Program-made: the position numbers and the translations under genes | From: Cupriavidus numazuensis | GTDB taxonomy: Bacteria > Pseudomonadota > Gammaproteobacteria > Burkholderiales > Burkholderiaceae | Direction: 5' to 3' | NCBI RefSeq assembly: GCF_905397435.1 | Contig: NZ_CAJPVI010000002.1 | Coordinates: 248,001-312,000, forward strand | Length of the DNA: 64,000 nt | Notes under the pieces: generated by a model | The model's database searches: none | Seen by the model: the letters and a program-made list of their open reading frames with translations, nothing else | Told to the model about the DNA's origin: nothing | Part shown: positions 1 through 7,495 of the stretch, one piece after another | Numbering within the stretch: the first letter of the stretch is position 1 | Layout of the letters: every line of letters starts with the position of its first letter

Positions 1-1050
1 AACCTGATGAACTTCCGGCTGTGGCTGAAGCAGGGCTTCCACATGGTGCACCGTGCGGTGTTCCTGACGGGGATCATGGCCTACCTGTCGGCACCGCTCT
101 GGTTCCTGTTCCTGCTGTTGTCGACGGCCATGCTGGCCCGGCATGCGCTGGTGCCGCCCGAATATTTCACGCAGCCGTATCAGCTGTTCCCGACCTGGCC
201 CGAATGGCATCCGGAGAAGGCGCTGGCGCTGTTCTCCGCCACGGCGACACTGCTGTTCCTGCCCAAGGTGGCCAGCGTGCTGCTGCTGGTGCGGCAGGCG
301 CGCCAGTATGGCGGCTTGCCCCGGCTCGTGCTGAGCATGCTGATCGAGGTCGTGCTGTCCGCGTTGCTGGCGCCGACCCGCATGCTGTTCCACACCAAGT
401 TCGTTGTCGCGGCCTACAGCGGGTGGGGGATTTCGTGGAAATCGCCGCCGCGCGAGGATGCGGAAACGACCTGGGGTGAAGCCGTGCGCCGGCATGGTTC
501 GCACACGCTGCTGGGCCTGGCATGGGGCGCGCTGGTGTACTGGCTGAATCCGTCCTTTGTGTTGTGGCTGCTGCCGATTGTCGGCTCGCTGGCGCTGTCG
601 ATTCCGCTGTCGGTCATGTTGTCGCGGGTGTCGTTCGGCCGCGCTTCGCGCGAAGCGGGTCTGTTCATGATTCCCGAGGAAGCCCTGCCGCCGCGGGAAA
701 TCGTCGAAACGCAGCAGCACGTGGAACAGGCCACCGAGACGCCGGATTTCGTCGACGCCGTGGTCGACCCGGTCACCAATGCCCTGATGTGCGCCACGGC
801 TTCGGCGCGTGTCGTACAGCCGGAGTCGGCCAGGGAACGCCACGCCGCGCTGGTGCAGCACGCATTGACCGGTGGCCCGCGCGCGCTGACGGCCTCGCAG
901 CGCCATATCCTGCTGGGCGATCCGTTCGCGCTGTCGAAGCTGCATGAACTCGTGTGGGGATCGCCGCTGGCCGATGCGGGATGGAAGAATATCCGCCTGC
1001 TGGTCCGGCGCGCGCCCAACGTCTTGCCGCTGCGCCCGCGCGTCGCCTGA
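1..1050 (+). CDS. opgH: Glucans biosynthesis glucosyltransferase H, C-terminal part (5' truncated by window)
   Basis: The reading frame is already open at base 1, so only about the last 349 residues are present. OpgH (MdoH) is the inner-membrane glucosyltransferase that builds the backbone of osmoregulated periplasmic glucans from UDP-glucose. The visible part has the family's C-terminal pattern: the LKQGFHMVHRAVFLTGIMAY stretch, then hydrophobic segments at about residues 20-45, 75-97, 105-125 and 165-205, then a soluble tail ending at the TGA at 1050. The cytoplasmic GT2 catalytic domain lies upstream of the window. opgG, its usual partner, would also lie upstream and is not seen. Identification rests on recalled family sequence and is firm for this family. 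Confidence 0.9.
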   Translation, partial: NLMNFRLWLKQGFHMVHRAVFLTGIMAYLSAPLWFLFLLLSTAMLARHALVPPEYFTQPYQLFPTWPEWHPEKALALFSATATLLFLPKVASVLLLVRQARQYGGLPRLVLSMLIEVVLSALLAPTRMLFHTKFVVAAYSGWGISWKSPPREDAETTWGEAVRRHGSHTLLGLAWGALVYWLNPSFVLWLLPIVGSLALSIPLSVMLSRVSFGRASREAGLFMIPEEALPPREIVETQQHVEQATETPDFVDAVVDPVTNALMCATASARVVQPESARERHAALVQHALTGGPRALTASQRHILLGDPFALSKLHELVWGSPLADAGWKNIRLLVRRAPNVLPLRPRVA

Positions 1051-1058
1051 GCAGGGAA

Positions 1059-1077
1059 GGCGCGGCGCTGCCGCGCC
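1059..1077. terminator. GC-rich stem-loop between convergent genes
   Basis: Eight-base perfect stem (GGCGCGGC / GCCGCGCC) with a 3-base loop, just after the opgH stop and facing the end of the next minus-strand gene. There is no T-tract on either side, so it is at best a weak or Rho-assisted terminator. Confidence 0.35.
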
Positions 1078-1102
1078 CCTCGGGCGGATTCCGCAACGTC
1101 AG

Positions 1103-1684
1103 TCAGCGCAAGGCTGAGGTACAGATCGGCGAGTTGATGTAGACGTCGCCGACGCGGCGTTCGCCGCGGTCGTTGCGGGTCATGTAGCGGAACATCATGC
1201 TCACGCCCAGCTTGGTCAGGATTTCCACGTCGCGATTGGCGCAGATATTGCGCTGCAGCGGCGCGGCGTAGTTCACCTCGAAGCTGGCAAGGTCGAGCAT
1301 CGGCCCGCGGTAGTTGGTCAGCTCGAGCTGGAACAACACGTGTTTGCCGGGTGTCGACTGGCAGCGCCGCAAGCGCGTTTCCCCATCGATCTCGATCGGC
1401 AGGGCGTCATTGAGCAGCCGGCAGGCGCGCGCCAGCACGCCGTCAGGCCGGTTGGTACTGCGCAGCAGTTCGGGCACGCCCGCCGCACCGGTATTCTGGC
1501 CTGTCGCCGCGCCCTTGAGCATGCGGGACAGTGCGTCGGCTTCATCGAATACGGCCGCAGGCGCCGAGGCGGGTGGCGTGCGCAATGGTGCCGGGGCGCT
1601 TTGCACTGGCCATGGCAGCAGCAGTGCAGCCGCGAGAGCGGCTGAGCCAAGCGAAGCAGTGAGCGGCGTGTGTCGTATTCTCAT
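1103..1684 (-). CDS. Secreted protein of unknown family (paralogue of the protein at 54023-54607)
   Basis: A 193-residue protein. The start at 1684 gives a classical signal peptide: MRIRHTP, a hydrophobic core of Leu/Ala and a probable cleavage after VQSA. The frame stays open upstream, but the region before 1684 looks non-coding and holds a promoter-like sequence. The mature part is Cys-containing. It ends with a segment (ICANRDVEILTKLGVSMMFR, then YM) that matches the C-terminal segment CRNPDVPVLGKLGVTLDYRYM-like of the protein near 54 kb. Both proteins also share an ACxLLND/ACAELAR region and a C.STPGK/CATRPGK stretch. I do not recognise a named domain. Export to the periplasm is inferred from the signal peptide; the function is unknown. 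Confidence 0.75.
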   Translation of the reverse strand: MRIRHTPLTASLGSAALAAALLLPWPVQSAPAPLRTPPASAPAAVFDEADALSRMLKGAATGQNTGAAGVPELLRSTNRPDGVLARACRLLNDALPIEIDGETRLRRCQSTPGKHVLFQLELTNYRGPMLDLASFEVNYAAPLQRNICANRDVEILTKLGVSMMFRYMTRNDRGERRVGDVYINSPICTSALR

Positions 1685-2069
1685 GCAGGATAACGTTGCC
1701 GGGGCAAACCTGTCGCCCATCTCTGCGCGGCCATCGGTCTGCCGCATAGACAGAGCCGTCAGGCTCGCATTGTACCCTCCACCCCCATTCGCGTGAAAGC
1801 GGCGCCACACGGTAATCGGCGGACAGCAGCCCTGTCTCTCCCCGCAGCCGCGCAAACTGTCACGCAATCCAATACTGCCAAGATTAGGATATTTGCCGAA
1901 CCCGTCGTTGGCGGGGCATGGCGACACTGGACAACGCCGGCGGGCAAATGTCGCAGACATTGAACCTTTGCCTTTCCAGCCAGATTTGTCATGCTGTGCA
2001 ACAATTCGCGCTCTGGCGGATGGCTGACGAACGCAGCTTGCGCCGGCACGGACTCCCGGACTGACACTG
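1685..2069. other. Divergent intergenic region (385 bases)
   Basis: The region lies between the minus-strand secreted-protein gene and the plus-strand MFS exporter. Apart from the minus-strand promoter candidate at 1769-1797, I see no convincing ORF, RNA gene or operator. Confidence 0.5.
1769..1797 (-). promoter_or_regulatory. Candidate sigma-70 promoter for the secreted protein gene
   Basis: On the minus strand, TTCACG (1797-1792), a 17-base spacer and TACAAT (1774-1769). The -10 matches the consensus at 5 of 6 and the -35 at 4 of 6. The predicted start near 1762 leaves a leader of about 78 bases before the ATG at 1684. Confidence 0.45.
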
Positions 2070-3290
2070 ATGCCCCAATCCTCTGGCAGCCAGAAGGCTG
2101 CGCGTTTCCCCGCCTGGCTGCTGATCTGCGCCTCGCTGACGGCCATTGCGCCGCTCTCGATCGACATGTACCTGCCCAGCTTCCCGGCGCTGGCCGCGGA
2201 CATGCGCGTGGATATCGGCCAGATTCAGTTGACGCTGGGCACGTTCCTGGTTGGTCTGGCCCTGGGGCAGGCCTTCTACGGCCCGATCAGCGACCGTTTC
2301 GGACGCAAGCCCCCGCTGTACGTTGGCCTTGGCCTGTACGCCCTGGCCGCGGCCGGTTGCGCCATGGCGCGCAGCGCGGAGTCGCTGATGCTCTGGCGTT
2401 TTCTTCAGGCACTGGGGGGCTGCGCAGGCATGGTGATGGCCCGCGCCGTGATCCGCGACCGGCTCGAAGCCCATGAATCGGCCCGGGCATTCTCGTCGAT
2501 GATGCTGGTGATGGGCCTGGCCCCGATCTTGGCCCCGATCCTGGGCGGCGCCATTCTCAGTGCCTCGGGCTGGCGCGCGATCTTCTGGTTGCTGACGTTG
2601 GCGGGGCTGCTGATCCTGGCGCTGGTGCATTTCCGCATGGAAGAGTCCCTGCCGCGCGAACGTGCTGCACCGCTGCATCCCGGCGCCATCGTGGCAAGCT
2701 ATACAGGATTGCTGCGGGACCGTGAATTTCTCGGCTATTCGCTGTCAGCCGGCTTCGGGCAGGCGGGAATGTTCGCGTATATCTCCGGTTCGCCGTTCGT
2801 GCTGATCGAGCTTCATGGCATCGATCCCTCGCACTATGGCTTTGTATTCGGTGCCAATGCGCTCGGGCTGATCGGCATGTCGCAACTCAATGCGCGTCTG
2901 GTCCACGGCCGCACGCTGGATAGCGTGCTCCGGCGCGCGGTGCTCGCGCCATGCGCAGCAGGCCTGATGCTGGCCGCTGCGGCGCTGGCGGGCGTGCTGG
3001 TGCTACCCGTGCTGCTGGCCGGATTCTTTGTCTTTATCGGCTCGCTGGGCTGTATCACACCCAATGCATCGGCACTGGCGCTGACGCATCAGGGGCATCG
3101 TGCCGGGACCGCATCGGCACTGATGGGCACGCTGCAGTTTTCGCTTGGTACGGTGGCCGGCGCCGCCGTCAGCTTGTGGCACGATGGCACGGCCCTGCCG
3201 CTCGCGGTCGTGATGGCCGCGTGCGGCATGGGCGCGGTAGCGTTGCGCGCGTGGGCTTGCGCCGGGTCGTCGGCGCGTGCAGCGGCCTGA
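2070..3290 (+). CDS. Bcr/CflA family multidrug MFS exporter
   Basis: A 406-residue, 12-helix drug:H+ antiporter of the inner membrane. Family marks are clear: the SIDMYLPSFPALAADM start of helix 1, the motif-A loop GPISDRFGRKPPLY between helices 2 and 3, and the motif-C region with AGMVMARAVIRDR, all typical of Bcr/CflA proteins (bicyclomycin or chloramphenicol resistance in other species). Length is normal for the family. The start codon ATG at 2070 directly precedes the helix-1 region. It is monocistronic and convergent with the MscS gene, with 3 bases between the stops. The substrate cannot be read from sequence. Confidence 0.92.
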   Translation: MPQSSGSQKAARFPAWLLICASLTAIAPLSIDMYLPSFPALAADMRVDIGQIQLTLGTFLVGLALGQAFYGPISDRFGRKPPLYVGLGLYALAAAGCAMARSAESLMLWRFLQALGGCAGMVMARAVIRDRLEAHESARAFSSMMLVMGLAPILAPILGGAILSASGWRAIFWLLTLAGLLILALVHFRMEESLPRERAAPLHPGAIVASYTGLLRDREFLGYSLSAGFGQAGMFAYISGSPFVLIELHGIDPSHYGFVFGANALGLIGMSQLNARLVHGRTLDSVLRRAVLAPCAAGLMLAAAALAGVLVLPVLLAGFFVFIGSLGCITPNASALALTHQGHRAGTASALMGTLQFSLGTVAGAAVSLWHDGTALPLAVVMAACGMGAVALRAWACAGSSARAAA

Positions 3291-3293
3291 GGC

Positions 3294-4127
3294 TCAGGCC
3301 GCTGCGTTCTTCACAACGACCATCTGCGCTGGCATGGGCGCGGCATAGCCGGCCTGGCCAAAGCTTTCGCGGATGATGCGGTTGGTGTCGAAATACACCT
3401 GCCAGTAATGGTCGTTGTGGCAGTACGGACGGACTGCCAGCACGGGCCCGACCAGCGTGAATTCCAGGATCTCGACATCGACCGGCGGATCGGCCAGGAC
3501 ATTGGGAATCGCCGCGATGCGCTCCTTGAGCAGTGTCACGGCGGCGGCCGCGTCGGTGCTTCCGGCGAGCTGGGCCTTCAGTTCCACGCGGCGGAACGGG
3601 TTGGCGCTGAAGTTCTGGATCGTGTCCGAGAAAATCTTGTTGTTGCCGATCACCGTCAGGACATTGTCCGGCGTATCGAGTGTCGTCGCGAACAGCCCGA
3701 TCTCGCGCACGGTGCCGGTAACGCCGCCGATGGTGACGAATTCCCCTACTTTGAACGGCCGCAGCACCACGAGGAATGCGCCGGCCGCGAAGTTCGCCAT
3801 GAGCCCGGACCAGGCCATGCCGATGGCCACGCCGGCCGCGGCGATCAACGCGGCGAAGGTGGTGGTCTGGATGCCGAAGTAGCCGAGGATGCCGATCACC
3901 AGCACCACGTTCAGCGCCACGGTCACGATCGAGCCAACGTAGCGCAGCAGGGTCGGATCCACCTGCTGCCTGCCCAGCGCGTTCTGTACCATCCGCACCA
4001 CGACATGGATCAGCCAGCGGCCGATGATCCAGAAGGCCAGGGCGGCCAGGATCTTGACTCCGAACTCCGTGGCGTAGGCAATCACCACGACCTGCAACTT
4101 CTCCAGCGTTGACGCATCCATCGGCAT
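3294..4127 (-). CDS. MscS-type mechanosensitive channel
   Basis: A 277-residue small-conductance mechanosensitive channel. It has three transmembrane helices (about residues 15-40, 60-85 and 90-115). The pore helix (TM3) is rich in Ala and Gly (AALIAAAGVAIGMAWSG), as in MscS, and runs into the conserved beta domain (RPFKVGEFVTIGGVTGTVREI). The C-terminal alpha/beta domain ends about where E. coli MscS does. It acts as an osmotic safety valve in the inner membrane. A second ATG lies two codons after the first (MPM), so the start is uncertain by 2 residues. It is monocistronic. Confidence 0.93.
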   Translation of the reverse strand: MPMDASTLEKLQVVVIAYATEFGVKILAALAFWIIGRWLIHVVVRMVQNALGRQQVDPTLLRYVGSIVTVALNVVLVIGILGYFGIQTTTFAALIAAAGVAIGMAWSGLMANFAAGAFLVVLRPFKVGEFVTIGGVTGTVREIGLFATTLDTPDNVLTVIGNNKIFSDTIQNFSANPFRRVELKAQLAGSTDAAAAVTLLKERIAAIPNVLADPPVDVEILEFTLVGPVLAVRPYCHNDHYWQVYFDTNRIIRESFGQAGYAAPMPAQMVVVKNAAA

Positions 4128-4274
4128 TCCCCTTGTTTGTTGGCCGGCAAGTGCCGGCTGGAAAACGAAGAACTGCGAAGACTGTCTGGTAAATCTTGCG
4201 CGCTTTTACGGCGCAAGACTTCGGGCACGGCAATTATTGCCATGCCATCCGGGGAAGTTCAAGCAAAGAATTGT

Positions 4275-4306
4275 CAGGAACAGGCCCGCGCGAGGGCCTG
4301 TTCCTG
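4275..4306 (-). terminator. Strong stem-loop at the 3' end of amt
   Basis: Perfect 13-base-pair stem (CAGGAACAGGCCC and its complement) with a 6-base loop, starting 8 bases after the amt stop on the minus strand. The downstream minus-strand sequence ACAATTCTTT is only moderately T-rich. It most likely acts as terminator and 3' stabiliser for amt. Confidence 0.65.
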
Positions 4307-4313
4307 CTGGGAC

Positions 4314-5516
4314 TTACCAGTTCGTTTCGCGCTCGGGCGTGGCCGAGATGCGGTGCAGCGTCAGGTCGGCGCCATTGAATTCGGCCTCGGCATCCAGGCG
4401 GATGCCGACCAGTTTCTTGAGCGTGCCGTAGACGATCGTGCCGCCCGCTACGGCAATCACGATGCCGAGCAGCGTGCCGATCAGCTGCGCGCCAAGCGAA
4501 ACCCCACCGATCCCGCCAAGCGCATGGCTGCCGAAGATGCCAGCCGCGATGCCGCCCCAGGCGCCGCACAGGCCGTGCAGCGGCCAGACGCCCAGGACAT
4601 CATCGATGTGCCACTTGTTTTGCGCCAGCGTAAACAAATGCACGAACAGCACGCCGGCGACGGCGCCCGTCACCAGCGCGCCCAGCGGGTGCATCAGGTC
4701 CGAGCCGGCGCAGACTGCGACCAGGCCTGCCAGCGGGCCGTTGTAGGCAAAGCCGGGGTCATTACGGCCGGCCCACCAGGCCGCCAGCGTGCCGCCGGCC
4801 ATGGCCATCAGCGAATTGATCGCGACCAGGCCGCTGATCTTGTCCACGGTCTGGGCGCTCATGACATTGAAGCCGAACCAGCCCACCGCCAGCACCCATG
4901 CGCCGAGTGCCAGGAACGGAATGTTCGACGGCGGATGCGCGCTGATGCGGCCATCCTTCTGGTAGCGGCCGCGGCGTGCGCCGAGCAGTAGTACCGCAGG
5001 CAGGGCAATCCAGCCACCCACCGCATGGACGACCACAGAGCCGGCGAAATCATGGAACGGCGCGCCGGTCAGATGGGTGATCCATTCCTGGATGCCGAAG
5101 CGCTGGTTCCACGCGATCCCTTCGAACAGCGGATAGACGAAGCCGACCAGCACGAAGGTGGCACACAACTGCGGATTGAAGCGGGAACGCTCGGCAATGC
5201 CACCGGAGATAATCGCCGGAATGGCCGCGGCAAATGTCGCCAGGAAAAAGAACTTCACCAGTTCGTAACCGCTCTTTTGTGCCAGCGTTTCGGCACCGGA
5301 CATGAATTGCACGCCATAGGCGACGGTATAACCGATGAAGAAGTACGCAATGGTGGAAACCGCGAAATCCACCAGAATCTTTACCAGGGCATTGACCTGG
5401 TTCTTCTTGCGTACCGTGCCCAGTTCCAGGAAGGCGAAACCCGCATGCATGGCCAGCACCATGATTGCGCCAAGCAGGATGAACATGGCGTCGGTGCCAG
5501 TCTTCCAATTGTCCAT
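4314..5516 (-). CDS. amt: Ammonium transporter (Amt/Mep/Rh family)
   Basis: A 400-residue, 11-helix inner-membrane ammonium channel/transporter. Family marks visible: FAFLELGTVRKKNQVNAL in helix 1, the pore region FAAAIPAIISGGIAERS, the first pore histidine region HDFAGSVVVHAVGG, and HIDDVLGVWPLHGLCGAWGG with the second. There is no signal-peptide extension. The start ATG at 5516 has an upstream AGGGA on its strand. It stands alone: no glnK (PII) gene flanks it, unlike the usual glnK-amtB pair. A sigma-54-type promoter and an NtrC-like site lie upstream (5550-5565, 5591-5607), indicating nitrogen-limitation control. Confidence 0.94.
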   Translation of the reverse strand: MDNWKTGTDAMFILLGAIMVLAMHAGFAFLELGTVRKKNQVNALVKILVDFAVSTIAYFFIGYTVAYGVQFMSGAETLAQKSGYELVKFFFLATFAAAIPAIISGGIAERSRFNPQLCATFVLVGFVYPLFEGIAWNQRFGIQEWITHLTGAPFHDFAGSVVVHAVGGWIALPAVLLLGARRGRYQKDGRISAHPPSNIPFLALGAWVLAVGWFGFNVMSAQTVDKISGLVAINSLMAMAGGTLAAWWAGRNDPGFAYNGPLAGLVAVCAGSDLMHPLGALVTGAVAGVLFVHLFTLAQNKWHIDDVLGVWPLHGLCGAWGGIAAGIFGSHALGGIGGVSLGAQLIGTLLGIVIAVAGGTIVYGTLKKLVGIRLDAEAEFNGADLTLHRISATPERETNW

Positions 5517-5549
5517 AGGTCCCTCATGCTCAAAATGGGAGCATGGGTA

Positions 5550-5565
5550 TGCAAAAAGCGTTCCA
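5550..5565 (-). promoter_or_regulatory. Sigma-54 (-24/-12) promoter for amt
   Basis: On the minus strand TGGAACGCTTTTTGCA has the invariant GG and GC exactly 10 bases apart, as RpoN promoters require. The GC lies about 35 bases from the amt ATG, predicting a leader of about 23 bases that carries the AGGGA ribosome binding site. Confidence 0.7.
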
Positions 5566-5590
5566 GAATCGGCTGCATGCTGGTGCGAGT

Positions 5591-5607
5591 TGCACCGTCA
5601 TGGTGGA
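5591..5607 (-). promoter_or_regulatory. NtrC-binding-like site upstream of amt
   Basis: TGCACCGTCATGGTGGA matches the NtrC dyad TGCACC-N5-GGTGCA at all but one arm base. It is centred about 60 bases upstream of the predicted amt start point. Further half-sites occur at 5657-5662 (GGTGCA) and 5742-5754 (GGTGCATTGCACC). Confidence 0.55.
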
Positions 5608-6035
5608 ATCCGCACCGGATTGCCGCCGGGCGGGCACAATCTTCCATCGCGAACGTGGTGCACGGGAGTTCATCGGCCGAGGCGGCCAGGCCTTTGCGCG
5701 CCAGAATGATGCAGATGGATGGTGCTCGCATGAACCTTGACGGTGCATTGCACCATATCGGGGAATGCTATGAAGGATCGGGCAGTCGGCCCTGCTGCTG
5801 AAGGGCGGACTGTCCCGGCCTACGGTCCTCAGGCAGAAAAGACACAGCGAAAACATCGCGAACAGAGGGTGAAATTACCCGCTAACCGGCCTCAAGCAAG
5901 GATTTCCGGGTTTTTTCGTTGCATTGGTGCCACTGGGGATTGCCCAAGGCGCGAAGGGCAGATTAGACTGCGCCGATCGATGCATTGCCTTCTGGCAGAT
6001 ACATCGGTGACGACGACCAACAAGGGAAATCAGCC

Positions 6036-6317
6036 ATGAATAAAGGTGAACTGGTATCGGCCATCGCCGCGGAAGCAGAACTGAGCAACGCCGCAGCCGA
6101 GCGTGCGCTCAACGCAGCGCTGGACAGTATCAAGAAGGCAGTGGCCAAGGGTGATTCGGTAACGCTGGTGGGTTTTGGCAGCTTCAGCTCGGGCAAGCGC
6201 GCCGCACGCACGGGCCGCAACCCGCGCACCGGCGAAACGATCAAGATTCCGGCCGCGAAGACCGTGAAGTTTTCTGCTGGACAAGGTTTCAAGGACGCCG
6301 TGAACAAGAAGAAGTAA
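6036..6317 (+). CDS. hup: DNA-binding protein HU
   Basis: A 93-residue HU/IHF-family nucleoid protein. It has the family's helical N-terminus ([11 protein letters not shown]), the core GFGSF, and the DNA-clasping arm with [14 protein letters not shown]. It acts as a dimer that bends and compacts DNA. The ATG at 6036 is preceded by AAGGGA at 6022-6027. A longer in-frame start at 5985 would add a non-HU extension and is rejected. The gene is monocistronic and followed by a strong terminator. A second, tailed HU-like gene sits at 15775. Confidence 0.95.
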   Translation: MNKGELVSAIAAEAELSNAAAERALNAALDSIKKAVAKGDSVTLVGFGSFSSGKRAARTGRNPRTGETIKIPAAKTVKFSAGQGFKDAVNKKK

Positions 6318-6344
6318 GCTGTCTGCGTCCGGACTAGCGAGAGA

Positions 6345-6367
6345 GCGGCCTGTCGGGCCGCTTTTTT
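6345..6367 (+). terminator. Rho-independent terminator of hup
   Basis: GCGGCC, 5-base loop, GGCCGC, then six T. It begins 28 bases after the HU stop. Confidence 0.85.
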
Positions 6368-6498
6368 ATTGGTGGCGCGGTTATGCGGTACCGGACGTGT
6401 GGCGCTCCGGCCCTTTCGCGGGCCCAGTCCGGTGCCCCGGAGCGCCGGTTTACGGGTTACACTGCCGCGCCTCGGCCCCCGCAACCTGCCTCACCATC

Positions 6499-6984
6499 AT
6501 GAACGACCAGTCCCACCAGCTTTCCATGACCGTGCTGATGACGCCGGACATGGCCAACTTCTCCGGCAACGTGCACGGCGGCACCATCCTGAAGTACCTG
6601 GACATGGTCGCCTATGCGTGCGCAAGCCGTTACGCAGGCCGATACGTGGTCACGCTGTCGGTGGATCAGGTGGTGTTCCGCCAGCCGATCCACGTCGGTG
6701 AACTGGTGACCTTCCTGGCGGCCGTGAACTACACCGGCCGCAGCTCCATGGAAATCGGCATCAAGGTGGTGACCGAGAACATCCGCAGCAAGCTGGTGCG
6801 CCATACCAACAGCTGCTATTTCACGATGGTCGCGGTCGATGACAATGGCGCGCCGGCCGAAGTGCCGCCGCTGGAACCGCGCGACGAAGTCGAGCGCCAG
6901 CGCTTCGCGTCGGCACAGCAGCGCCGCGCATTGCGCCAGGAAATGGAAAAGCGGCACGACGCCATCAAGTCGACCGGGAACTGA
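6499..6984 (+). CDS. Acyl-CoA thioesterase (YciA-like hotdog fold)
   Basis: A 161-residue hotdog-fold hydrolase that cleaves acyl-CoA to free acid and CoA in the cytoplasm. It shows the YciA/BACH pattern: MTPDMANFSGNVHGGTILKY (the NxHGG catalytic and helix motif), then SVDQVVFRQPIHVGELV and SCYFTMVAVD. The C-terminal 35 residues are charged and helical. The start at 6499 gives the normal family N-terminus; the frame is open further upstream, into the terminator region of hup. creA begins 7 bases after its stop, so the two are probably co-transcribed. Confidence 0.88.
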   Translation: MNDQSHQLSMTVLMTPDMANFSGNVHGGTILKYLDMVAYACASRYAGRYVVTLSVDQVVFRQPIHVGELVTFLAAVNYTGRSSMEIGIKVVTENIRSKLVRHTNSCYFTMVAVDDNGAPAEVPPLEPRDEVERQRFASAQQRRALRQEMEKRHDAIKSTGN

Positions 6985-6991
6985 ATTGGCC

Positions 6992-7465
6992 ATGGCACGC
7001 ATCCTTTCCCTGCTTGCCGGCGCCTGCCTCGCAGGGGCGGGCACGCATGCGCTGGCCGAGGAAATCGGCAGCGTCAATACGAACTTCCGCATGACGGGCT
7101 CTGACAAGGTCGTCATTGAAGCGTATGACGACCCGATGGTGCAGGGCGTGACCTGCTACGTGTCCCGCGCGCGCACCGGTGGCATCAAAGGGACGCTGGG
7201 CATGGCCGAAGATCCGCCCGAGGCGTCGATTGCCTGCAGGCAGGTCGGGCCGATCTCGTTCAAAGGACCGTTGCGCCAGCAAGAAGACGTGTTCTCGGAG
7301 CGCATGTCGATCCTGTTCAAGACCCTGCACGTCATCCGCGCGATCGACCGCAAGCGCAACACACTGGTCTACCTGACGTATTCCGACCGGATTGTCAGCG
7401 GCAGCCCGCAGAACAGCGTGACGGCCGTGCCGGTGTTGGGCGGCACCCCCATTCCTGTCAAATAG
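6992..7465 (+). CDS. creA: CreA family periplasmic protein
   Basis: A 157-residue exported protein of the CreA family (unknown biochemical function, widespread in Proteobacteria). The signal peptide covers about residues 1-21 (cleavage near THALA/EE). The mature part has the family pattern VNTNFRMTGSDKVVIEAYDD, PMVQGVTCYVSRARTGG, EDPPEASIACRQVGPI and VYLTYSDR. The start ATG at 6992 is chosen because it gives the signal peptide; an upstream start at 6839 would add residues antisense-like to the thioesterase reading frame. It lies 7 bases after the thioesterase gene. Confidence 0.9.
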   Translation: MARILSLLAGACLAGAGTHALAEEIGSVNTNFRMTGSDKVVIEAYDDPMVQGVTCYVSRARTGGIKGTLGMAEDPPEASIACRQVGPISFKGPLRQQEDVFSERMSILFKTLHVIRAIDRKRNTLVYLTYSDRIVSGSPQNSVTAVPVLGGTPIPVK

Positions 7466-7495
7466 CCGCCCCGCCGGCAAACGAGCCAGCGCGTA

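Larger units (their letters stand above)
5517..6035. other. 519-base divergent regulatory region between amt and hup
   Basis: No believable gene. Next to amt it holds the sigma-54 and NtrC-like sites described separately. Near hup there is a plus-strand terminator-like element: ACCCG at 5877-5881 pairing with CGGGT at 5907-5911, followed by a run of six T (5911-5916). It could end an unannotated short transcript or act as an attenuator. Confidence 0.5.

Noticed and set aside
6839..6991. Extended start of creA overlapping the thioesterase gene
   Set aside because: It would remove the signal peptide from the N-terminus; ATG 6992 gives a standard exported CreA.
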